This document shows positions 28,004 through 37,086 of a stretch of 64,000 nt of DNA, in pieces. The DNA is from Chloroflexia bacterium SDU3-3. GTDB taxonomy: Bacteria; Chloroflexota; Chloroflexia; Chloroflexales; Roseiflexaceae. Position 1 is the stretch's first letter; the number at the start of each line of letters is the position of its first letter. The notes beneath the pieces were generated by a model. It saw only the letters and a list, made by a program, of their open reading frames with translations, had not been told where the DNA came from and ran no database searches. The position numbers were made by a program, and so were the translations under genes. The stretch spans positions 434,001-498,000 of the forward strand of contig WBOU01000001.1 in the NCBI GenBank assembly GCA_009268125.1. Direction: 5' to 3'.

Positions 28004-28668
28004 AGGTCGGGCACGGTGATGTCGGGGCGAGCCTCGGCGGGCAGCGTCGCGCCGAAGCCGGGGTTCGCCGCGCGCCGGTTGACCCAGGCGGTGTCGAGGC
28101 CCAGCTGCTTGGCGGGCACATGGTCGTGGAACAGGCTCTGCGCCACGTGCAGGATGCGCTGCTGCGGCACCCCGATGCGCTCAAACGCCACGTGGAAGTT
28201 GTTTAGCGAGGGCTTGTAGCTGCCCGCCTGCTGCGCGGTGATCACGTCGGCAAATCGCACCCCCAGCCGCGCGTTCGACAGCGCAAACAGGTCATCATCC
28301 ACATTCGAGATCACCACCAGGCGAAATCGGCTGGCCAGCCGCGCCAGCGCCGCAGGCGAGTCGGGGAAGGCCGGCCAGTCGCCCACCGAGCCTGCGAAGC
28401 GGGCCTGCTCCTCGGCGCTGGGCGCAAAGCCGTAGCGCTGCCCAAAGCCGCGCACGCAGCTGGCCAGCACATCGCGGTAGGCCATGTACGGCCCGGCTTC
28501 GGCGGCGGACTCAAGCTCGGCGAAGAGCTGCAGGGCCTGCTCGCGCTCAAGCGCGACCCCGTGCCGCTGCAGGATGGGCAGCAGCGCGGCGGCGATGCCG
28601 CTCTCCCAGTCGATCAGCGTGCCATAGCAGTCGAACGTCAGCACCTCTTTGGTATCCAGATCTACCAT
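27964..28668 (-). CDS. HAD-superfamily hydrolase, haloacid dehalogenase type II-like
   Basis: 234 residues; ATG preceded by GGGAGG. Motif 1 is LTFDCYGTLIDWESGI (nucleophile Asp13, with Tyr-Gly-Thr as in L-2-haloacid dehalogenases). Motif 2 is LVVISNVDDDL, motif 3 lysine is in AGSYKPSLNNFHVAFE, and motif 4 is truncated to a histidine-rich stretch (LFHDHVPAKQLGLDTAWVNR), where the usual second acidic residue is in part replaced. It is a cytoplasmic hydrolase of a small phosphate or halo-acid. Its 3' end overlaps the FNT gene by 40 nt on the other strand. Confidence 0.8.
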   Translation of the reverse strand: MVDLDTKEVLTFDCYGTLIDWESGIAAALLPILQRHGVALEREQALQLFAELESAAEAGPYMAYRDVLASCVRGFGQRYGFAPSAEEQARFAGSVGDWPAFPDSPAALARLASRFRLVVISNVDDDLFALSNARLGVRFADVITAQQAGSYKPSLNNFHVAFERIGVPQQRILHVAQSLFHDHVPAKQLGLDTAWVNRRAANPGFGATLPAEARPDITVPDLQSLADLLCPAAR

Positions 28669-28689
28669 ATCGAGCCTCCCTCGCGAATC

Positions 28690-28723
28690 AGAACACCGCT
28701 CGTACTGAGACGAGCGGTGTTCT
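28690..28723 (-). terminator. Hairpin between STAS and HAD genes
   Basis: A perfect 14-bp stem AGAACACCGCTCGT (28690-28703) with 28710-28723 and a 6-nt loop fills the gap. It has no T-tract on the minus strand, so termination may be partial. Confidence 0.55.
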
Positions 28724-28738
28724 CGTATACCCTATATG

Positions 28739-29740
28739 TTAGGCCCGGGCCTTTGGCGCGGCGCTGCGCTGGCGCGCATACTCAAGCGCCGCCTGCGGGG
28801 TGGCTACGGTCTGCACATCGCCGATCGGCAGATCCATCTTGGCCATGGCCATAGCCAAGCTGCCCGACACACCGCAGAGCAGCACATCGGTGCCCAGCAG
28901 CCGCACCGACTGGATCATCTGGATCAGGGCGCTGGCCACCGAGATATCGGCCTCGGTGAGGCCCGAGAGATCCATCACGATCAGCTGCGCGCGCTGCTTG
29001 TAGACCGCATCAAGGATGCGGCGGTTCAGGTGCGAGGCGCGGCGGGCGTCGATATAGCCCAGGATCGGGGCCAGCAGCACGCCATCGGCGATCGGGGTCA
29101 CCGGCGTCTCCAAGGCATCGATCAGATCCAGCATGCGCTTCTGGGCCTCGGCCTGCTGCTGTAGCTCGCGGTTCGCGCCCTCGGCCTCGCGCGAGCGTGC
29201 CTCGGCCACCGCCAGGGCCTCCTCGGCGCGCCGCTGGTTCTGCTGCGAGCTGCGCAGCGCGGTGGTGGTGACCAGCCGGATGACGCAGATCATCGCCAGG
29301 CACGCTATAAAAATCACCACATTCGTAGGCGACACGATCGCGCCCTGCCAGCCGACCCGCAGCCCAAGGCCCAGGAAAATCGCTAGGCCGCAGCCCAAGA
29401 TCCAGCGAAAATCGAGCAGCACCGCCGCCAGCAGTGCGGGTGTGATGATCGCAAGCGACACCTGGTTGACCACAAAGTCGGCTGGGATACCAAAGATCAA
29501 GATGAGCGTGTAGATCGAAATGGTGAGCGGCGGAATGATCGATGCGAGCCAGTTCGCGCGGTAAGCCAGCAGCAGCCCGGTGAAGAGCAGCCCCCCTACA
29601 AGATTCGGCAGAAGATCGATCATGCTGGCACGCTGCAGCAGCGCGGCGACTGTCGCCAGCCACGCCCCCGCCGAGGCAATCGCAAGAAGGCCGATCCCTG
29701 CCTGACGCTGAGTCATTGAAATGTGCATGCCACCGTCCAT
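28739..29740 (-). CDS. Membrane-bound RsbR-like STAS protein
   Basis: 333 residues; the start is uncertain because ATG codons at 29740, 29728 and 29716 all lack a good ribosome-binding site. The N-terminal half (about 10-165) has five or six membrane helices (e.g. LLPNLVGGLLFTGLLLAYRA, LAIITPALLAAVLLDFRWIL). A coiled coil follows (about 175-210, EEALAVAEARSREAEGANRE). The STAS domain (about 215-320) contains TPVTPIADGVLLAPILGYID and LIVMDLSGLTEADISVASAL. In the usual phospho-acceptor site (DxT/S) there is an Ala-Asp-Ile-Ser, so Ser may be the target. It probably transmits a membrane signal into a stressosome-like or anti-sigma network. It resembles the cytoplasmic PAS-STAS protein at 5830 in its STAS domain only. 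Confidence 0.78.
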   Translation of the reverse strand: MDGGMHISMTQRQAGIGLLAIASAGAWLATVAALLQRASMIDLLPNLVGGLLFTGLLLAYRANWLASIIPPLTISIYTLILIFGIPADFVVNQVSLAIITPALLAAVLLDFRWILGCGLAIFLGLGLRVGWQGAIVSPTNVVIFIACLAMICVIRLVTTTALRSSQQNQRRAEEALAVAEARSREAEGANRELQQQAEAQKRMLDLIDALETPVTPIADGVLLAPILGYIDARRASHLNRRILDAVYKQRAQLIVMDLSGLTEADISVASALIQMIQSVRLLGTDVLLCGVSGSLAMAMAKMDLPIGDVQTVATPQAALEYARQRSAAPKARA

Positions 29741-29896
29741 AGGTAGAGCGATGATTCAACAGAGTTGATGGAGCAGAGTGGGGCAATATTGCATGGGGTG
29801 CAGACAAAAATACCACTCATTCACACATATAGTTAAAAATAAACGTGGAATGAGTGGTTGTCAAGAGACGATCGCTACTAATATGACATCTAGAGA

Positions 29897-31414
29897 TTAC
29901 AGTTCGCCATATCCCGCATCAATCCCAGCGAGCAGAGCGCTCAGCTCGATCACGCGCGAGATGCGCAGCGGGCGATACAGCTCTTTGGCGGCCCAGCAGC
30001 CCCCCAGCTCGGTGCCGCCGCTGCGGTAGTAGGCCGCCATCCACGCAGTGGCGCGGCGCAGCGACTCGTGCCCGGCCACCTCCAGCACACCGGCGCGGGC
30101 GGCGGCTAGCATGCCCACCATACCGTAGGCCGTCTCCTCGGCGTAGGCCGATGTGACGCCCCAGCTGCCATCGGGGTGCTGGTGCGCGATCATGGTCGGC
30201 ACCACTGCTGCGGCATCTTGGGCACGGCCAGCCGCGCAGAGGGCATGCATCGCATGCCCCGTTAGGTATAACCATGAGGCATGCCATTTATCATCAACCC
30301 AGCGGCCATCGTCGCTACGCGCCGCTTCCAGCCGCTGAAACAGCGCGGCGGGGTCGCCGCCCAGCATCGCCTGGGCGTGGGCCGCGTGCACCGTGGCCGA
30401 GAACGAGCGCTGCAGCTCATTGGCGTAGGTCAGGCACCAGCCATCCACCAGGTATGCATCAAGCATCCCAGGGTCAACCGCATGCCCGGCATGCGAGAGC
30501 ACGGCCAGCACCATCGATGTCAGATCGCCATCGGTCGAGAACTCGTCGCTGATGCCCTGGCCAGTGGCGCGCAGGCCCTGGCGCATCGAGTCGATCTGGG
30601 GCTGCAGCGCATCCTGCAGCTCCGGGTGATCGAGCGAGCCAGCCAGCAGCAGGCAGAACATGCTCACCGTCTGCTCGTTGCGGTTGTAGGGCCACACGGT
30701 AGGCACCACGCCGGGGATGTCGAGGCCTGTGGCGTAGGCGGCGGCATCTAGGTAGGCACGCGCCGCCTCGCGCAGGTTGGCGGGGCACTCGCGGTCGGCA
30801 AAGTCGTGGAGCCAGCGCGCGGTGGCTGCCGGGCTATGGCCGATGCATCCAGCCAGATCGAACAGGTGCGCATCCACATCATCGCCCCACGACTCCCACG
30901 AGTGGATGGGCGAGGTAGCCGGGCGCAGGCGTGGCCTCAGGCGGGCGATCAGGTCGCGGCGCTTCTGGCCAAGCGCGGCCAGGCCCTCGTAGGGCTGCCG
31001 GTCGAGCGGCATGCCGTGGCGCTGGGCAAGATCGAGCAGGTGGGGAATAAGCAGCTCGGCGGCCAGCGGTATATCATTTGGCACCGGGCCATGCCAGATC
31101 TGGCTGTGCTGCGCCAAGAAGGCCAGCCCAGACGCGATCCGACGGTGGTCGCTCGGGTCATCCAGATCGTGCAGCGCAAGCAGGGCCGCAAGCGTGGGGG
31201 TATCGCGCGCCCGTGGGATGCGCGGGTCGCCCCAGCCGCCATCGGGCTGCTGCTGGGTACGCAGCCAGGTGTAGGCATCGCGAGGATCGGCGGGGGGAGC
31301 ATACAGCAGCACCAGCGCGGTGTCATACACCGATGGGCCGATCTTGCCGCCCTGGGTGCCAAGCGCTTGGATGTTGCGTCGTAGCTCGTCAAGAAGTTGA
31401 GGGTAGAGTGTCAT
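29897..31414 (-). CDS. Class II terpene (diterpene-type) cyclase
   Basis: 505 residues from MTLYPQLLDELRR; a longer frame to 31483 adds a Cys-rich tail without support. The all-helical prenyltransferase/squalene-cyclase repeats are visible: QQQPDGGWGDPRIPRARDTP (about 54-73), HQHPDGSWGVTSAYAEETAY and KWHASWLYLTGHAMHAL. The length and motifs fit bacterial class II diterpene cyclases, which protonate geranylgeranyl diphosphate and leave the diphosphate on; a related enzyme is known in Herpetosiphon. The catalytic DxDD motif appears as DGDL (Asp295, Asp297) followed by Thr. The middle Asp, the proton donor, is kept and the last is Leu. No prenyltransferase or class I synthase is adjacent, so the gene stands alone between a STAS protein and a glycosyltransferase. 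Confidence 0.8.
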   Translation of the reverse strand: MTLYPQLLDELRRNIQALGTQGGKIGPSVYDTALVLLYAPPADPRDAYTWLRTQQQPDGGWGDPRIPRARDTPTLAALLALHDLDDPSDHRRIASGLAFLAQHSQIWHGPVPNDIPLAAELLIPHLLDLAQRHGMPLDRQPYEGLAALGQKRRDLIARLRPRLRPATSPIHSWESWGDDVDAHLFDLAGCIGHSPAATARWLHDFADRECPANLREAARAYLDAAAYATGLDIPGVVPTVWPYNRNEQTVSMFCLLLAGSLDHPELQDALQPQIDSMRQGLRATGQGISDEFSTDGDLTSMVLAVLSHAGHAVDPGMLDAYLVDGWCLTYANELQRSFSATVHAAHAQAMLGGDPAALFQRLEAARSDDGRWVDDKWHASWLYLTGHAMHALCAAGRAQDAAAVVPTMIAHQHPDGSWGVTSAYAEETAYGMVGMLAAARAGVLEVAGHESLRRATAWMAAYYRSGGTELGGCWAAKELYRPLRISRVIELSALLAGIDAGYGEL

Positions 31415-32048
31415 TGAACAATTGCCTTCATAATGAACAACGATGGTACAACACACCATGCTTTGTCCACAATGCGAATCCACCCAGCATCAGTGAGCAG
31501 ATGTGCTTGCGCCACGTCAGTACAGAGACGATCATATAGAGGTATTTACATCTCTCTAACAATATAAGCAGTTCTGGAGCCAGAAGCAAGGCATCATGGC
31601 GATTCTTTTAATATTTTTTAACCAAAAAACACAACAACTACCAAGTAGCAGCGGCATCATTTGATGGTGATCGCTCAAAAAGCGCTCCCACTCTGCAAGT
31701 CAGCCATACTCGATAAGATCGGCGTGCCTTTTCCGCAGCCAAGGAGCCTACGAACCGTGTAAACAGTTCAACAGAATGTCATCTTGGCGCTCCACAGCTT
31801 GCAATTCTCTCAGCCAAGGCCATGTACAAGTGTTAGCCATCCCTTAGCACAGGCTTAACCGGATGATATTCTCCCCGCAATCTCGCCGCCGTACACTCTC
31901 CTAGGCTGCTGGAGCAGGAGAACGCCAGCAGAGGCCAACCACGGGGTCGCGCCCTCGCGGCGTCCCCTTGCTATAGCCGCAGCGGCGCTGGGCACCCGCC
32001 CGCTGCGACACGGACACTCGCGCAGCCGATTCTAGCCCGGAGCCTGCC
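31415..32048. other. Long intergenic region between divergent terpene cyclase and glycosyltransferase
   Basis: 634 bp without a credible gene. The first half (31,540-31,640) is AT-rich. The second half is GC-rich close to the glycosyltransferase start and may hold a structured leader. No clear promoter pair stands out. The longer frames here overlap only GC-rich composition. Confidence 0.5.
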
Positions 32049-33230
32049 ATGCGCATTGCGATGATGACCGAGACATTCCTGCCCGATGTCAACGGCGTGG
32101 TGACGACGCTGTGTCGGCTGCTCGAACACCTGAACCGGCGCGGCCACGAGGCGCTGGTGTTCGCGCCCGAGGGTTCGCCCAGCAGCTACCAGGGGGCGCA
32201 GATCATCCCCCTGCCCGGCGCGCCGCTGCCGATCTACCGCGACCTGAAGCTGACCCCGCCCCAGCTGGGCATGACGGCGCGGCTGCGGGCGTTCCGGCCC
32301 GACGTGCTGCACCTGGCGGGCACCATGCTGCTCAGCCCGGCGGGCTGCGCCGCCGCCCAGGCGCTGCGCCTGCCGCTGGTCTCGGTCTACCACACCGACT
32401 GGCCCGCCTACGCAGGGCACTACGGCATGGGCTACCTGCGCGACCTGGCCTACCGCTACCTGCGGCTCATCCACTCCTACTGCGCGCTCACGCTCTGCCC
32501 CTCGCGGGCCACCAAAGACGACCTGCGCAGCCACGGATTCCGCCGCCTGCGCGTGTGGGGGCGCGGGGTGGATACCGCGCTGTTCCACCCGCGCCACCGC
32601 AGCGAGGCCTGGCGCAGCGCGGTGGGCGCGCGGCCCGATGAGAACCTGCTGCTCTACGTGGGGCGGATCGCCAACGAGAAGCGGCTCGATCTGCTGGTGG
32701 AGGCGATGGAGGGGCTGGAGCATACGCGCCTGGTGCTGGTGGGCGACGGCCCAGCACGGCCCGAGATCGAGCGGCGGCTGCGGCACCTGCCCGCCCATTT
32801 CACCGGCTACCTGCGCGGCGCCGATCTGGCCACCGCCTACGCCAGCGCCGACATGTTCGTGTTCCCATCCGACACCGAGACCTTTGGCCAGGTCATCCAG
32901 GAGGCCATGGCGTCGGGGCTGCCGGTGGTGGCCGCGCGGGCGGGCGGCGCGCTCGACCTCGTGCGCGACGGCGAGACCGGCGTGCTCTGGCAGCCCGGCG
33001 ACGCGCGCGCCCTGCGCAGCAGCATCGCCCAGCTGGCCCACAGCCAGCCGATGCGCGCCGCGATGGGCGCGGCTGGCCGCGCCGCCGCCGAGCAGCGCTC
33101 GTGGGAGCGCGTGATGGATGAGATGGTGGGCTACTACGAGCGGGCGCAGCGCCACCGCGTGCGCTACGCCCGCCTGCTAGGCGTGGCTGGGTCACGCGGC
33201 CCACTCGCTCAGCGCGGGGCCAGCCTCTAA
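32049..33230 (+). CDS. Glycosyltransferase family 4, mannosyltransferase-like
   Basis: 393 residues. The GT-B fold is clear. The N-terminal half opens with MRIAMMTETFLPDVNGVVTT and contains VYHTDWPAYAGHYGM. The C-terminal half has LLYVGRIANEKRLDLLVEAM, LVLVGDGPARPEIE and FVFPSDTETFGQVIQEAMAS, the EX7E-type donor-binding motif. The start PDVNGVVTTL and HTD form resemble GDP-mannose-dependent alpha-mannosyltransferases (MgtA/PimB type), which mannosylate diacylglycerol or phosphatidylinositol at the inner membrane face. The donor and acceptor are inferred from this resemblance. Its last 39 nt overlap the end of the convergent GH67-like gene. Confidence 0.85.
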   Translation: MRIAMMTETFLPDVNGVVTTLCRLLEHLNRRGHEALVFAPEGSPSSYQGAQIIPLPGAPLPIYRDLKLTPPQLGMTARLRAFRPDVLHLAGTMLLSPAGCAAAQALRLPLVSVYHTDWPAYAGHYGMGYLRDLAYRYLRLIHSYCALTLCPSRATKDDLRSHGFRRLRVWGRGVDTALFHPRHRSEAWRSAVGARPDENLLLYVGRIANEKRLDLLVEAMEGLEHTRLVLVGDGPARPEIERRLRHLPAHFTGYLRGADLATAYASADMFVFPSDTETFGQVIQEAMASGLPVVAARAGGALDLVRDGETGVLWQPGDARALRSSIAQLAHSQPMRAAMGAAGRAAAEQRSWERVMDEMVGYYERAQRHRVRYARLLGVAGSRGPLAQRGASL

Positions 33231-35141
33231 GAAGATCGAGGGCAGCAGAAAGTAGCGCCGGTTGAGCCAGGGCAGCGCCTGGCGCACCAGCCACGGCGCG
33301 GCGGGCAGCAGCGCCAGCAGCGCGGCGGCCCACACCAGCTGCGCTGGGTTGCTGCGGGCGCGCATCACGCCCAGGCCCAGCAGCGCGGCCACCAGCACCT
33401 GGGCCACCGGCGCGCTACGGCGCAGCACGGGCGCGGCGGCCATACGCTGCACCGCCAGCGCAGATGCGCGGGCCTGCGCCCAGGCCATGCGCGGGTGGCG
33501 CCCCAGCGAGACCAGATACGCATCCACCTCGGCAAGCTCCAGCGCGGGGAAGTCGGCGCGCACGCCCCAGGCCTCGCGGTGGGCGCGCAGCACCGCGCGC
33601 GCCTCGCCCGCACGGGCGGTCAGCACATCCCAGCGGGCGCGGTCCTGGGCGTGGGCGGCGGCGAACAGCGGCAGCAGGGTGCGGCGGATGGCCAGCGCCA
33701 CCCCGAACACGCCCGCCATGTAGCGCAGGCTCTCGGCGGCGAAGGCCGCCTGGGGGTGGGCGCTGGCGCAGGCGGCCACAGCCTGTGCGTGCTCGGCCAC
33801 GCGGCGCTGGGCCCGCTCGGCGCGCGCCACCGCCTGCGCGCTATCGCCGGCCAGCGCGGCCAGCAGCGCCCAGACCAGCGGCGCGGCGGTGGGCCGCATC
33901 CACCACACCCACAGCAGCGCGGGCAGGTAGATGCCGCCCATCATCCGCGACTGCACGGCCTGCTGCGGCAGGTACCAGCCATCGCCAAAAAGCTCTGCCG
34001 ACTCCTCGTAGGCGGTGGCGATGCATGGCCCCACATCCGCCCCGAAGCGCTCGACGCACCACGCCTGGATGAGGCCCCCCGTGTCGGCGCTGGGGTCGCG
34101 GGCCAGCGCCGCTGTCACCGCGCTGCTGATCTCGGTCCATAGGCTCCAGCCGCCCTCGCCCAGCGCTGCCGTGCCGCCGCCCCAGCCACCGGTCGCGTTC
34201 CATGCCCACACGCCCGCGAAGCTCGCGCTCGACGCGGCGCGGGCCAGCACGCCCTGGTGCAGCGCCGCAATGCTGTTGGGCACCATGCCGAACAGCTCGT
34301 ACTCGCGGCGGTTCTGCAGCTCGATAATCTGCTGCGGGCCGGGCAGGCCCAGCGTGGGGTTGGGCGGCAGGGTGCGAAAGAAATCGGCGGGGCCGTGCTT
34401 GATCGAGACCAGCAGGCTGGGCGAGCGCATGTCGCCGAACACAGCGCGGTACTGCGCGGGCGACCACAGCAGGTTGCCCAGCTTGCCGATGCCGATTGTC
34501 CATGTGCGCACCACCAGCAGGCGCTGCGCCCGCTCGCACACCGGCAGCAGCCCGCCGATCAGCTCGCGCAGCGCGGCGGGTGTGCGGTAGAGCAGGTGCC
34601 CGGTGTAGCCCGCCGCGTCGTGCGCGCCCCCGGCCTCGCCCACGCGGATGACCAGGCCGCTCACCTGCGGGAAGCGGGCGAACAGCTCCTCGATCGCCCA
34701 GCGGTTCACCTGGGCGATGCGCGGGTTGGCGCGGTGCAGCCGCCCCACATACTGCCGCAGCGGCGGCGTCATCCACTGCATGTCGCTGGTGATGAACACC
34801 TCCATACCCATGGCGGCCAGCGCCGCGAACAGCCGCCCGAAGGCCTCGGCGTAGATGCTGGCGCGGGCGGCGTAGGGGCTGCCCGCCGCATAGGCCGCAG
34901 GCGTGCCCACGAAGCCCACCAGATGCGCCATGTTGTCCATCACCACGCCGGTGTAGCCCTGGCCGCGCAGCGCGCGCGCGTGGGCGATGGCGCGATCCAC
35001 ACCAGCATCCAGCTGGACGCGATCGACATACGGCGGCGCATCAAGGTCCATCTGGTAGAACGGCAGGCTCGACCAGTTGCGAAAGGGCTTGGCCGTGTCG
35101 TAGAATGGGCCGCTCAGGTCGGCCAGGCAGCGACTGCTCAT
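33192..35141 (-). CDS. GH67-like (alpha-glucuronidase superfamily) protein with C-terminal membrane segments
   Basis: 649 residues; ATG preceded by GGAG. The central part carries alpha-glucuronidase-like elements: SLLVSIKHGPADFFRTLPPN, IELQNRREYELFGMVP and VWAWNATGGWGGG. They match the layout KxGPxDFxxREP...ELQxxxEYxG of GH67 enzymes. The N-terminal part (NWSSLPFYQMDL, GYTGVVMDNMAHLVGF) looks like the start of the same barrel. From about residue 575 come two hydrophobic segments (VLVAALLGLGVM and LVWAAALLALLPAAPWL) that would anchor it to the membrane, which is not usual for GH67. No signal peptide is seen, so topology is unclear. No experimental relative is known to me. Function is inferred. 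Confidence 0.55.
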   Translation of the reverse strand: MSSRCLADLSGPFYDTAKPFRNWSSLPFYQMDLDAPPYVDRVQLDAGVDRAIAHARALRGQGYTGVVMDNMAHLVGFVGTPAAYAAGSPYAARASIYAEAFGRLFAALAAMGMEVFITSDMQWMTPPLRQYVGRLHRANPRIAQVNRWAIEELFARFPQVSGLVIRVGEAGGAHDAAGYTGHLLYRTPAALRELIGGLLPVCERAQRLLVVRTWTIGIGKLGNLLWSPAQYRAVFGDMRSPSLLVSIKHGPADFFRTLPPNPTLGLPGPQQIIELQNRREYELFGMVPNSIAALHQGVLARAASSASFAGVWAWNATGGWGGGTAALGEGGWSLWTEISSAVTAALARDPSADTGGLIQAWCVERFGADVGPCIATAYEESAELFGDGWYLPQQAVQSRMMGGIYLPALLWVWWMRPTAAPLVWALLAALAGDSAQAVARAERAQRRVAEHAQAVAACASAHPQAAFAAESLRYMAGVFGVALAIRRTLLPLFAAAHAQDRARWDVLTARAGEARAVLRAHREAWGVRADFPALELAEVDAYLVSLGRHPRMAWAQARASALAVQRMAAAPVLRRSAPVAQVLVAALLGLGVMRARSNPAQLVWAAALLALLPAAPWLVRQALPWLNRRYFLLPSIFLEAGPALSEWAA

Positions 35142-35280
35142 CCGATTAGCTCCACGAAGACAATAAAAAAAGCAGGGCCAGCACCCCGCACGGCGCGATC
35201 TGGAATTTCAAGACCTCGCGCAGTATAGCATGGCCGCAGCACAAAAGAAGCGCCCAGCGAGACCAGAGAGATCACCCGCT

Positions 35281-35814
35281 ATGGAGAGACGAGACCCCGA
35301 CGAGGCCGCGCGGCACATGCGCCCCCTGCTGTGGGCCGTGCCGCTCAGCATTCTCATCCACAATATCGAGGAGTTCCCGCAGATCGTGCCCTACGCCCAG
35401 CGCCACGGCGTGCCCATCCGCATGCGGCCAATGGGCATCGCGGTCGCCCTGGCCACGCTGCTGCCGCTGCCGCTCACCATGGCCGCCGTCCGCCGCCCCA
35501 GCAACCGCCGCCTGCGGCAGGCCGCGATGGCCAGCGCCGCGCTCATGGCCTGCAACGCCGCCGCGCACCTGGCCCAGACCATCGCGCTGCGCGAGCGCTC
35601 GCCGGGCGCTGTCACCGGGCTGTGCGTCAACCTGCCGCTGGCCGTCGCCTTCTACCGGCGCGCCATCGCGTGCGGCTACCTCGCCCCGCGCGAGGCGCGG
35701 CGGGCGGCGCTGGTAGGCGTGGCCCTGATGGCCCCCGCCGCGCTCATCCTCCAGCTTGTGGGGCACGCCGCCGATTGGGCGCTGCGCACCATGGGGCGGA
35801 CAGGCCAGCCCTAG
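35281..35814 (+). CDS. HXXEE-domain membrane protein
   Basis: 177 residues if the ATG at 35281 is used; an in-frame ATG at 35230 has no ribosome-binding site. It carries HNIEEFP (His27, Glu30, Glu31), the HxxEE signature of PF13787, and further His in NAAAHLAQ. Four to five hydrophobic segments are visible (e.g. GIAVALATLLPLPLTMAAVR, LVGVALMAPAALILQLVGHA). HXXEE proteins are multi-pass membrane proteins of unknown activity; the conserved His and Glu suggest a metal-dependent enzyme. Its TAG stop shares the four bases CTAG with the stop of the convergent TauE/SafE gene. Confidence 0.72.
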   Translation: MERRDPDEAARHMRPLLWAVPLSILIHNIEEFPQIVPYAQRHGVPIRMRPMGIAVALATLLPLPLTMAAVRRPSNRRLRQAAMASAALMACNAAAHLAQTIALRERSPGAVTGLCVNLPLAVAFYRRAIACGYLAPREARRAALVGVALMAPAALILQLVGHAADWALRTMGRTGQP

Positions 35815-36524
35815 CGCAGCAGCATGAGGCCCAGCACCACGAGCGCGCCGTGCACCACCCGCGAGAACCGCTCGACCGGGATGCGGCGCTGGAGCCGCTC
35901 GCCCACGGGCACGGCCAGCAGCAGCGCGGGCAGCGCCAGCAGCGCGGTGGCGAGCACCCACGGCGTCCACAGGCCACTGGCCACCTGCGCGCCCACGATC
36001 AGCACGCTGATGGGTAGAAAGAAGCTCTGCATGGTGGCGCGGAACTGCACCGGCGGCCAGCCGCGCAGCGCACTGTAGAGCACCAGCGGCGGCCCGCTGG
36101 TGTTGTAGGCGCTGCCCAGCACCCCGGCCAAGAACCCGAACCCGTAGCCCCACAGCGGGTGCAGGCCCACCGCGATCTGGGGCCGTAGCAGCGAGAACAG
36201 GCCGAAGCCGATCAGCACCAGGCCCAGCAGGCGCAGACCCACCACCCCGGGCACGGCGCGCACCAGCAGGATGCCAAACGGCAGGCCCAGCAGCGCCGCC
36301 GCCAGCAGCTTCCACGTGGCCCGCAGGTCGATCTGACGCCAGTGCGCGCCCACCATCAGCAGCGTGAGCGCCAACCCCATGAACCCGACAATAGGCGTGG
36401 CCGCCCCCAGCCCGACAGTCATGACCAGCAGCGGCATGGCCAGCAGCGACTCGCCAAAGCCCAGCGTGGTCTTCACCATGGCCGCCAGAAAAATGATGGC
36501 GATGGTGGCAAGCATAATCATCAT
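35811..36524 (-). CDS. TauE/SafE-family anion exporter
   Basis: 237 residues. It begins with the family's typical first helix, IIFLAAMVKTTLGFGESLLA, followed by MPLLVMTVGLGAATPIVGFM. Seven or eight helices and the half-way repeat (GYGFGFLAGVLGSAYNTSGP) agree with PF01925. These proteins move sulfite, sulfoacetate or similar organosulfur anions; the substrate is not predictable here. It converges on the HXXEE gene with a 4-nt overlap. Confidence 0.85.
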   Translation of the reverse strand: MMIMLATIAIIFLAAMVKTTLGFGESLLAMPLLVMTVGLGAATPIVGFMGLALTLLMVGAHWRQIDLRATWKLLAAALLGLPFGILLVRAVPGVVGLRLLGLVLIGFGLFSLLRPQIAVGLHPLWGYGFGFLAGVLGSAYNTSGPPLVLYSALRGWPPVQFRATMQSFFLPISVLIVGAQVASGLWTPWVLATALLALPALLLAVPVGERLQRRIPVERFSRVVHGALVVLGLMLLR

Positions 36525-36628
36525 CGGTTCGCCATGCTATCTTTTCAATATATGGGCATTAGACAGAAGAGATCCGCGCCTCTGCGGCTGCGTATACTTC
36601 CCGTAAGACCCAACCTACATGAGGAACT

Positions 36629-37033
36629 ATGAACCCACATATGCGCATCGCCCGCCCGGTCACCTCGCTTGAGCGCACCGCCGCCCTCTACAGCAAGGGG
36701 CTGGGCCTGATCGAGATCGGGCGCTTCGGCGACCACGACGGCTTCGACGGCATCATGCTCGGCCAGCTGGGGTCGGACTACCACTTCGAGTTCACCTACT
36801 GCAACAGCCACCCGGTCGCGCCCGCCGCCACCGCCGAGGATCTGGTGGTGTTCTACGTGCCCGACCCCGCCGCCTGGGAGCAGCGGTGCGCCGCCATGCT
36901 GTCCGCTGGCTTCACCGTGGTCGAGTCGTTCAACCCCTACTGGGATGCGCGCGGCCGCACGTTCGCCGACACCGACGGCTACCGCGTCGTCATCCAGCGG
37001 GCGGCGTGGAGCAACGACCCCGGCCCGGCCTAG
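36629..37033 (+). CDS. VOC (glyoxalase/bleomycin-resistance-like) protein
   Basis: 134 residues; ATG preceded by GAGGA. It has the two beta-alpha-beta-beta-beta modules of the vicinal oxygen chelate fold: RIARPVTSLERTAALYSKGL, then IMLGQLGSDYHFEFTYCNSH and TADTDGYRVVIQRA-like end (FADTDGYRVVIQRAAW). YxKGLGL and the C-terminal DxDGYRV are typical. The metal ligands and reaction cannot be fixed from sequence. It stands alone, followed by a dispersed repeat in reverse orientation. Confidence 0.8.
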   Translation: MNPHMRIARPVTSLERTAALYSKGLGLIEIGRFGDHDGFDGIMLGQLGSDYHFEFTYCNSHPVAPAATAEDLVVFYVPDPAAWEQRCAAMLSAGFTVVESFNPYWDARGRTFADTDGYRVVIQRAAWSNDPGPA

Positions 37034-37086
37034 CTATAGGCTGTGCGGCATGCAGAGTCTATGCGTTCTGCCTGCTATTTTTCTCA

